This document shows, piece by piece, positions 1 to 5,600 of a stretch of 6,473 nt of DNA. The notes beneath the pieces are model-generated. The model saw only the letters and a program-made list of their open reading frames with translations, ran no database searches and was not told the DNA's origin. The stretch comes from a bacterium. GTDB taxonomy: Bacteria; Eremiobacterota; Eremiobacteria; Baltobacterales; Baltobacteraceae. Positions within the stretch are counted from its first letter, which is position 1; each line of letters begins with the position of its first letter. The stretch covers positions 1 through 6,473 of the forward strand of contig JAJXXM010000131.1 of assembly GCA_021781095.1 (NCBI GenBank). Direction: 5' to 3'. The translations under genes and the position numbers were made by a program.

Positions 1-423
1 CGCGGGCTCGAACGCGACCCTGCCGACGCCGCCCTGCTGTTGGGTGCGGCGCTTGCCTGTTCGAGCATGGGCGACCCGGAGAGCGCGCGCCGTTGGGCGG
101 AGCACGTGCCTCCGGAGAGCGGCGAGCTCTATCTGCGGGCGCGGATGATGCTCGCACTCGACGCTCGCGGGCGTGGCGCGTTCGACGAAGCGCTCGCCGC
201 AACCGGGCTGGTCCTCGCGCGCGCGCCGCAGAACATCGAAGCGGTGATTCTGCGCTCGGGGGTTCTCCAACAACTGGGCCGCGAGCCCGAAAGCGAGCAA
301 ATGTTATTGTCGGCATTGCGTTTCGACCCGCAGCGCATCGCCGTCGAACTCTCGATGCTGTACTTAAAACAAGAACGTTTTGAGGACGCGCGCCGGATCG
401 CCGACGCCGCGCTCGTTCGATAG
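1..423 (+). CDS. TPR-repeat protein, C-terminal fragment (5' end outside window)
   Basis: The frame is open from the first base to the TAG at 421-423, so this is the last 140 codons of a longer gene. The fragment is wholly helical in character and divides into roughly 34-residue units typical of tetratricopeptide repeats. One unit covers about residues 47-82, with 'AFDEALAATGLVLARAPQN'. The next covers about 83-116, with 'LQQLGREPESEQMLLSAL' and ending 'RFDPQR'. The last half-repeat has 'LYLKQERFEDARRIADAAL'. TPR arrays are protein-protein interaction scaffolds and often sit beside or fused to glycosyltransferases. The next gene begins only 8 nt downstream, so co-transcription and a shared role in glycosylation are likely but inferred. 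No signal peptide or membrane segment is visible in this part. What lies at the missing N-terminus, possibly a glycosyltransferase or more TPRs, cannot be known from here. Confidence 0.8.
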   Translation, partial: RGLERDPADAALLLGAALACSSMGDPESARRWAEHVPPESGELYLRARMMLALDARGRGAFDEALAATGLVLARAPQNIEAVILRSGVLQQLGREPESEQMLLSALRFDPQRIAVELSMLYLKQERFEDARRIADAALVR

Positions 424-431
424 CCTCGGCC

Positions 432-3050
432 TTGCTCTATTCGATCGTCATTCCCGTCTTCAATAAGGCCGCGTTGACGCGCGTCTGTTTACAGGCGCTC
501 GCGGAGACCTTGCCGCGCGACGTCCTCGGCGAGGTGATCGTGGTCGACAATGGGTCGACCGACGATACCGCCACCGTTCTCGCCGAGTTCCCGTGGATCA
601 AGACGATCGTCAACGAGCGGAACCTCGGTTTTGCGGTCGCGAACAATCAGGGGGCGGCGGTCGCCTCGGGGCGTTTTCTCGTGCTACTGAACAACGATAC
701 GAAGGCGCTGCCGGGCTGGCTCGAAGCGATGCTCGGGCATCTCGAAAGCCCGGATGTCGGCGCGGTCGGTGCTCGCCTGTTATTCGGCGACGGCTTGATC
801 CAACACGCAGGTGTCATTTTCAACGAAGTGTTGAGCGGCGTCAACACGATGGCGCCGACCCATTTCGGCTTTCTTGCTCCTACCGAAGAATCGACGGTCA
901 TGAAGCGCCGCGACGTTCAGGCCGTGACGGGAGCGTGCCTGGCAACGCCGCGCGATCTCTACGTTCGCCTCGGTGGGCTCGACGAGGGCTTTTGGAACGG
1001 CTACGAAGACGTCGATTACTGTCTGAAAATTCGTCACGCCGGCCTGCGCATCGTCTACGAACCGAAAGCCGTGCTCTTTCATTACGAATCGCAGTCCGGT
1101 TCGCAGCGCTTCCGGCGCGTGATGCCCAATATCGCGCGCCTCGAGCGGCGCTGGCGCGATTTTCCGCGGATCGACGCCGGGCTTTGGGACTACGAGCGCG
1201 GCCTCGTGAAGCGAACGGTCGTCATGCCGAACGCCGTGGTCTCGGCGCAGATGCTCCCGACTCCGTCGATGCGCGCGGTGGTTCACGGCGAGGTGACGCC
1301 GGACCGGCGGGAACGTATCGAACGCGACCTGCGCTCGGCGCCCGTAAAAATCGACGGGATCGATTGGATCGGTCGCGACGATATCGATGCTGCGAAAGCG
1401 GCGATGGAATTGCGCGGAAATCGGTACGCGTTTTTTCTCGACGCACGCATCGCACTCGCTCCCGGGTGGTTCGAACACCTTTCGCGGCGACTCGAAATTC
1501 GCTACGACGCGCTCGCGGCGACGGGTGCGCCCGAAGCGATGCTCGGTTTCGATGCGTCGCCGGCGTGCGGTGACGCGCGCGCGCTGCTCGTCGCGCTCTG
1601 GCGGCTTCCACAGCACTATCGGCTCAAGCCGTTTCCGAGCCTCGCCGGAAGCCTCGCCGATCTCTGCGTACGTGCCCTCGAACTCGGGATCGGGGTCGTC
1701 GGGATGGACGAGGCGGTCGTGGAAGGCAACGTCGAGCCGGAGCGCGACGATCTCTTCGAACGCACCTATCAGCGCAGCATCGCTTCCTTGATCGGTCGCG
1801 ACGACGCATTTTTGAAAGAGCGACTGACGGTCGCCGACGCACCCGAACCCGGACTCGTTTCGATCGTCACGCTCAGTTGGAACGCGCCCGAATACACGAA
1901 ATTGGCGCTGAACTCACTGCTCGCACGGACGCGCGAACCGTTCGAAATCATCGTCGTCGATAACGGATCGGGGCCCGATACGATCGCCTACCTGCGTTCG
2001 ATCGACGACCCCCACGTCCGCGTGCTTTACAACGGCGTGAATCGCGGCTTCGGTGCGGGAAACAACATCGGTATGGCGGCGGCACGCGGCGAGTACGTCG
2101 TCGTGCTCAATAACGACGTCTTAGTCAGCGATGGTTGGCTCGAGTCACTGTTGCGCCCGTACCGAGATAAGCGCGCCGTCGGCATCACCGCTCCGCGGAG
2201 CAATAGCGTCTCGGGGCACCAGCAGGTTCCGAACGCGCGCTACGAAGACGAGGCGGCGATGCTGGCATTCGCCGCGGAGCGCGGGCGTCGGTTCAAGGGG
2301 CGTGGATACTATACCGACCGCGCCGTGGGCTTCTGTCTTTGCATGCCGAGAGCGCTCGTCGATGAAATCGGCGGGTTCGACGAACGCTTCGGCGTCGGCA
2401 ACTTCGAGGATGACGATCTCTGCATGCGCGCGCGTGCGGCGGGATATAAAATTTTCGTGTGCGAGGATGCCTTCATCCATCATTTCGGCAGTCGCAGTTT
2501 CGTCGCCAATAATGTCGATTACGGCGCGACGATGCGCGCGAACTGGACGTACTTCGCGGCGAAATGGGGCTACCCGCCCGCCTATCCCGAGAGCGGCTAC
2601 GACCCGCGTCCGGGATACTTCAACGGCTTCAATCGCGCGCTGCATTACGCTGCGTTGCCGAAACCAAAATCCGATGCACCTCGAGAGGAACGGCCGAGCG
2701 ACCGCAGCGAACGCGCCGCCGCCGTGCGGTTCGTCGCCGAGTTCTCCGGAGGCGATGCCGCCTGGGAACCCGTCGGGCGCTTCATGCGGCGCTACCTGCG
2801 TGCGTTCCGCAGCGAGGATCCCGTCGTACTGACGTTGCGCCTCGGCGAGGGTGGCGATGCGGCGGCGGTGGAACGCCGGATCGAAAAAATTCTTGCGTCG
2901 GTCGATATTTCGTCGGAGAGCTGCGCCGATGTCGAAGTCGTCGACCTCGATGAAGAGCTCGAAGCCGCCGCGCGAACCATCGCCGTCGTCGACCTTTCCA
3001 ACGCCAGCCCGAGCTCGCTGCGGCGACTCGTCGAAGTGGAGCAACCGTGA
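432..3050 (+). CDS. Multidomain GT2 glycosyltransferase (two GT-A domains plus a degenerate third)
   Basis: An 872-residue, probably cytosolic protein predicted to transfer sugars from nucleotide-sugar donors. Domain 1 (about 1-250) opens with 'YSIVIPVFN' and has 'VVDNGSTDDT' (37-46), the DxD-like N87-N88-D89 and the acceptor-side 'GYEDVDYCLKI' with E192/D193. Domain 3 (about 475-720) repeats the pattern: 'VSIVTLSWN', 'VVDNGSGPDT' (508-517), N560-N561-D562, and E659/D660 followed by HH at 683-684. Both therefore look catalytically competent. Residues about 280-435 resemble a third GT-A fold with the key acids lost. After a charged linker (about 743-762), a roughly 110-residue alpha/beta tail is unassigned; it faintly resembles part of a GT-B domain. 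The TTG start is chosen because the first GT2 beta strand begins at residue 3 and an in-frame stop lies upstream at 381-383; no clear ribosome-binding site is seen. Two active domains suggest synthesis of a short or alternating glycan. Flagellin as target is inferred from the flaG/fliD neighbours. Confidence 0.9.
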   Translation: MLYSIVIPVFNKAALTRVCLQALAETLPRDVLGEVIVVDNGSTDDTATVLAEFPWIKTIVNERNLGFAVANNQGAAVASGRFLVLLNNDTKALPGWLEAMLGHLESPDVGAVGARLLFGDGLIQHAGVIFNEVLSGVNTMAPTHFGFLAPTEESTVMKRRDVQAVTGACLATPRDLYVRLGGLDEGFWNGYEDVDYCLKIRHAGLRIVYEPKAVLFHYESQSGSQRFRRVMPNIARLERRWRDFPRIDAGLWDYERGLVKRTVVMPNAVVSAQMLPTPSMRAVVHGEVTPDRRERIERDLRSAPVKIDGIDWIGRDDIDAAKAAMELRGNRYAFFLDARIALAPGWFEHLSRRLEIRYDALAATGAPEAMLGFDASPACGDARALLVALWRLPQHYRLKPFPSLAGSLADLCVRALELGIGVVGMDEAVVEGNVEPERDDLFERTYQRSIASLIGRDDAFLKERLTVADAPEPGLVSIVTLSWNAPEYTKLALNSLLARTREPFEIIVVDNGSGPDTIAYLRSIDDPHVRVLYNGVNRGFGAGNNIGMAAARGEYVVVLNNDVLVSDGWLESLLRPYRDKRAVGITAPRSNSVSGHQQVPNARYEDEAAMLAFAAERGRRFKGRGYYTDRAVGFCLCMPRALVDEIGGFDERFGVGNFEDDDLCMRARAAGYKIFVCEDAFIHHFGSRSFVANNVDYGATMRANWTYFAAKWGYPPAYPESGYDPRPGYFNGFNRALHYAALPKPKSDAPREERPSDRSERAAAVRFVAEFSGGDAAWEPVGRFMRRYLRAFRSEDPVVLTLRLGEGGDAAAVERRIEKILASVDISSESCADVEVVDLDEELEAAARTIAVVDLSNASPSSLRRLVEVEQP
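3038..3041 (+). promoter_or_regulatory. Ribosome binding site deciding the GTG start at 3047
   Basis: GGAG lies 5 nt before the GTG at 3047. It supports a start inside the end of the preceding gene, giving a 4-nt GTGA overlap typical of translational coupling. Confidence 0.6.
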
Positions 3051-5053
3051 GATTCCACGATCGCCATCGGCGCTTCCCACTGCGGCCCCGCAATGAGGCG
3101 ATGGCCGCGATCGGTGCCGCGACGTTCGCCTTCGCGCGCTTGGAACCCGGCTGGTCGCTCACGCAACGCTGCACGATCGACCTCGGCTTTCGTGACGCGG
3201 AGCGCTGGACGATCGTCTTCAACTGCGAAATTGAAGTCGCTTCACTGCTGGAGCGCGAGAGCAGCGTGCTGCTCTGGCCGCTCGATTATCGATCGCTCGA
3301 TCCGCAACGCGCCGATGATATCGAACGGAAGATCTTTCCGTGGCTCCGCGTCCAATTTCTCAATCGGCGCGCGCGCGCGGAGAGTTTGGAGATCTTCGAT
3401 CCTCGCGCGGAGCGCGATATCGCGCGCGCGCGGGAATTGCGCCTCCTCGGCGTGACCGGCTACACCGAACTCTACGAAGATCTCGCGCCCTACGTTTTTG
3501 CCGCACGCTACGTGCGGCCCGGAACGCGGGCCGCGATCGTCGATTCGCGTGGGGCGGTCGGTGCGCTCTCGCTCGCGCGCGCGGGCGCCGAAATCGCGCT
3601 CGATCTCGGCGACGCCGAGGCGCTCGCCTTTGCCTCGCGTTGGCTCGACATCGCTCCCACCCCGCTCGACCGCGCCGGAACGTACGATCTCGTCGTCGCG
3701 CAGCGCCCCGAAACGCTTCCCGACGCGCGGGTACGCGTGCTTCGCGACGGCGGAGAGAGCGGCGATCTTTCAATTCCCGTGACGGTCGCGCTACCGCCGG
3801 CGATCACGGTCTCGTTCGATCCCGATGATGGCCCGACGGCGAGTACGCTCGGCGTGTCCATCGCGGGCACCCCGGCTGACGCGCGCGCGAGCGTGCTCAA
3901 CGAGCCGGCGGTGCAGGGCGGATCTTCCGGGCGCATCGCGATGCTCGTGCGCGAGGATGCGCTGACCAATCCCGATGCCGATGCGTTGGCGATGCACGTG
4001 CTCGCGCGGCGTTTGGAGCGCGAGGGCTTCGACGTCGGCATCTTCCCCGTCGGCGCACACGCCGATCTTTCATCGTACGATCTCGTGCACGCCTGGGGGA
4101 GCGAGGTCGCTCCGGCGGCGGTCGCGCTACTGAAATCGATGCCCGCGATGCCGCTCGTTGCCTCGCTCTCCGTCGACGATCCGCGCGGCGAAGCGTTCTC
4201 CGGGCCGAAGGCAACGAAGGCGGTCTACGGTAACGTCAACGACGCGGCGATGTTCGATCTCTATTTCGCCGCGCTCGGTGCCCGCGCGCTCTCGATCGAG
4301 AACTCCGCGCCGGAGCGTGAATTCGACCCACGCCCCGCCGCGGAGGCCGGGGTTCGGGCGATGCTGGAACGGTGCGACGTAGCAGTGCTCTCGTGCCCCG
4401 CGGAGGAGGCGCTGCTGCGCAGTCGCTTCGGCTGGGCGGGGAGCGCGATCGCGGTGCCGGGGCTCGTGGAAGGTGCACCGCGCTGCGAGGATGCGCGCGT
4501 CCTCGCCGGGGAGGGTGAATTCGTCCTCTGCGATCTCCCGGTTGAGGCGCGCTCGAATCAGATCGCGTTGGCGCTCGCGGCGAAGAAGCGCTCGCTGCCG
4601 ATCGTCTTTACCGGGCCGGTCATCGACCATCAGTGGTTCCAGAGCCTCATGGAGGCGATGGGCGTCCAGGCGATCTGGATACCGCAGCGCCACCTCAACC
4701 TCGCCAACCGCGCCTGGCTTCGGGCGCGGGCGCGCGTGGTCGCCGACTGCGCGTGGACGGGGCGCGGCCTCCACCTGGTCGCCGCCGCCGCTGCGACCGG
4801 GGCCTTTCCCGTACTCTCGGCCGCGGGATACGGGCGCGAGCTCTTCGGGGCATTCGCCGAGGTCGTCGACCCCGGCGATCATGCCTCGATCGAGGCGGGG
4901 CTGGCGCGGGCATGGGAGCGGGCGCCTGCGGAGCGCGATGCCCTCCGCTCGCACGTCCGCGTCGCATTCGATCAAACCACCGCGTTCGTCGCCTACGTGA
5001 CCGCCTATCAGCTCGCCGGCGAACGGGCTCGGAGCCGCGCGGGCGTCGACTAA
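3047..5053 (+). CDS. Methyltransferase-like / GT4-like protein with degenerate active sites
   Basis: A 668-residue protein in three parts. Residues 1-130 match no family I recognise. Residues about 137-245 follow a class I SAM-methyltransferase outline: a preceding helix 'LYEDLAPYVFAARYV', a motif-I position reading 'AAIVDSRGAVGALSLARAG' where VLDxGCGxG is usual, D186 at the end of strand 2, and 'YDLVVAQRPETLPD' where families have a 'FDLVVxxxVLEHxPD'-like stretch. The glycine signature is largely gone. Residues about 295-660 follow a GT-B (GT4-type) outline: 'GRIAMLVREDA', 'YDLVHAWGSE', then 'ARSNQIALALAAKKRSLPIV' where R-K-N is usual, and 'WTGRGLHLVAAAAATG', ending 'FAEVVDPGDHASI'. At the E-x7-E positions stand T571 and A579. 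It may be a non-catalytic partner of the upstream GT2 protein, or an enzyme with divergent chemistry. No signal peptide or membrane segment is seen. The GTG start is favoured by its ribosome site and the 4-nt overlap. Domain outlines are fairly secure; function is not. Confidence 0.8.
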   Translation: MRFHDRHRRFPLRPRNEAMAAIGAATFAFARLEPGWSLTQRCTIDLGFRDAERWTIVFNCEIEVASLLERESSVLLWPLDYRSLDPQRADDIERKIFPWLRVQFLNRRARAESLEIFDPRAERDIARARELRLLGVTGYTELYEDLAPYVFAARYVRPGTRAAIVDSRGAVGALSLARAGAEIALDLGDAEALAFASRWLDIAPTPLDRAGTYDLVVAQRPETLPDARVRVLRDGGESGDLSIPVTVALPPAITVSFDPDDGPTASTLGVSIAGTPADARASVLNEPAVQGGSSGRIAMLVREDALTNPDADALAMHVLARRLEREGFDVGIFPVGAHADLSSYDLVHAWGSEVAPAAVALLKSMPAMPLVASLSVDDPRGEAFSGPKATKAVYGNVNDAAMFDLYFAALGARALSIENSAPEREFDPRPAAEAGVRAMLERCDVAVLSCPAEEALLRSRFGWAGSAIAVPGLVEGAPRCEDARVLAGEGEFVLCDLPVEARSNQIALALAAKKRSLPIVFTGPVIDHQWFQSLMEAMGVQAIWIPQRHLNLANRAWLRARARVVADCAWTGRGLHLVAAAAATGAFPVLSAAGYGRELFGAFAEVVDPGDHASIEAGLARAWERAPAERDALRSHVRVAFDQTTAFVAYVTAYQLAGERARSRAGVD

Positions 5054-5078
5054 ACTGCCCCTCGTGCGGCGCCGATGA
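5051..5078 (+). promoter_or_regulatory. Sigma-28 (FliA/SigD) flagellar promoter for flaG-fliD
   Basis: TAAA at 5051-5054 is followed after 16 nt by GCCGATGA at 5071-5078. The known sigma-28 consensus is TAAA, 14-16 nt, GCCGATAA, so the -35 core matches 4 of 4 and the -10 element 7 of 8. The first three bases of the -35 box are the TAA stop codon of the preceding gene. Transcription would begin near 5085, giving a leader of about 24 nt that contains the flaG ribosome site. The position directly before a late flagellar gene pair fits the class III regulation known for flaG and fliD. Unproven without transcript data. Confidence 0.75.
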
Positions 5079-5094
5079 TAAGAAGAGAGTACTC

Positions 5095-5101
5095 GAGGGG
5101 G
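5095..5101 (+). promoter_or_regulatory. Ribosome binding site of flaG
   Basis: The purine run GAGGGGG ends 7 nt before the ATG at 5109. It is the strongest Shine-Dalgarno match in the window and fixes the flaG start. Confidence 0.7.
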
Positions 5102-5108
5102 ATTTCAC

Positions 5109-5564
5109 ATGGATGTTACGTCTGCAGCGGCGGTCGCACCGCCACCAATTCCTGGAACCGCCGCGGTTTCCGGCGCGAACGGCGCTCCTCCGGGCGCGGG
5201 TGAGAACGCACCGCTAGAAGGTGCGACGCCGAGCGTTGCGAGCGTCCCTCCGGCCCCGTCGGGGCCGATCGGCACGCCGAATTCGTCCGGCGCTCCTCCG
5301 CAGGTCGGCTTCGGGCCGGCGCCGACAAACGGCGACGGAAAAGTCGTCTCGTCGGTCGCGCGTTTTTTCGGGCCGCCCACGAACCCGCAGCCGGTAGCCC
5401 TCAACGTATCGTATCGCGTGTTGCATCATCCCAACGAGATCGTGACCGTTTTCTCCGATCCGCGGACGAATCAGGAGGTCGCGCAATTCCCGCCGGAGAT
5501 CCTCATCGGGATCGCCGAGTTTTTCGACCAGCATCAAGGAGTGACGCTCGACAGCAACGCGTAA
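5109..5564 (+). CDS. flaG: FlaG family flagellar protein
   Basis: A 151-residue protein. The C-terminal part (about 97-151) fits the FlaG family: 'VSYRVLHHPNEIVTVFSDP' corresponds to the two beta strands, 'TNQEVAQFPPE' (120-130) to the family's TgEvIRQIPpE motif, and a closing amphipathic helix leads to a G-V-T-L-D-like end. FlaG proteins influence filament length and are commonly encoded just before fliD, as here. The first 77 residues are a low-complexity stretch of Ala, Gly, Pro, Ser and Thr with about 17 prolines and no Lys or Arg, presumably disordered; this makes the protein longer than usual FlaG (roughly 110-130 residues). No signal peptide is apparent, as expected for FlaG. It has its own ribosome site and probable sigma-28 promoter, and is followed after 36 nt by fliD. 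The short, divergent family leaves slight doubt, but the position beside fliD makes the call firm. Confidence 0.88.
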   Translation: MDVTSAAAVAPPPIPGTAAVSGANGAPPGAGENAPLEGATPSVASVPPAPSGPIGTPNSSGAPPQVGFGPAPTNGDGKVVSSVARFFGPPTNPQPVALNVSYRVLHHPNEIVTVFSDPRTNQEVAQFPPEILIGIAEFFDQHQGVTLDSNA

Positions 5565-5573
5565 CGCGTTGCT
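5553..5573 (+). other. Perfect 9-bp hairpin with the flaG stop codon as loop
   Basis: AGCAACGCG (5553-5561) and CGCGTTGCT (5565-5573) are perfectly complementary. The 3-nt loop TAA (5562-5564) is exactly the flaG stop codon. No T-run follows, so it is not a standard intrinsic terminator. It lies 27 nt before the fliD start and could act in mRNA processing, partial termination, or tuning of fliD expression relative to flaG. The structure is seen directly; the role is inferred. Confidence 0.65.
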
Positions 5574-5586
5574 CGCAGGGCGCAGT

Positions 5587-5596
5587 GAGGAAAGGA
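5587..5596 (+). promoter_or_regulatory. Ribosome binding site of fliD
   Basis: The purine run GAGGAAAGGA ends 4 nt before the ATG at 5601, and its GAGGA half lies 9 nt away. It supports this ATG as the fliD start and shows fliD has its own initiation signal rather than depending on flaG translation. Confidence 0.65.
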
Positions 5597-5600
5597 ATCC

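Noticed and set aside
780..1616. 278-codon minus-strand open frame.
   Set aside because: Antisense shadow of the first GT-A and middle domains; no ribosome site or domain signature.
2145..3080. Long open frame (311 codons) on the minus strand.
   Set aside because: It is antisense to the clearly coding GT2 gene, rich in Arg/Ala as expected of mirror frames in GC-rich DNA, and has no recognisable domain.
3309..3320. A second copy of the 12-nt GCGCCGATGATA found at the flaG promoter -10 (5069-5080).
   Set aside because: It lies inside a coding region and has GATC instead of TAAA at the -35 position (3291-3294), so it is a chance match. It does show that the -10 half alone is weak evidence.
3412..3425. 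14-nt perfect palindrome GCGCGATATCGCGC, flanked by alternating C/G runs at 3367-3379 and 3421-3432.
   Set aside because: It is within coding sequence for an Arg/Ala-rich stretch, and such runs arise readily from CGC/GCG codons. No second copy or regulatory context was seen.
5053..5112. Reading frame across the gap before flaG that spells a zinc-ribbon-like 'NCPSCGADDKKRVLEGDFTW'.
   Set aside because: It has no start codon or ribosome site of its own, lies in a frame continuing from a shadow of the glycosyltransferase gene, and coincides with the sigma-28 promoter and flaG ribosome site, which explain the same bases better. A frameshifted extension of the upstream protein is possible but unsupported.
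5565..5600. Possible rho-independent terminator after flaG.
   Set aside because: The hairpin at 5553-5573 is followed by CGCAGGG rather than a T-run, and fliD starts 27 nt later with its own ribosome site, so full termination is unlikely.
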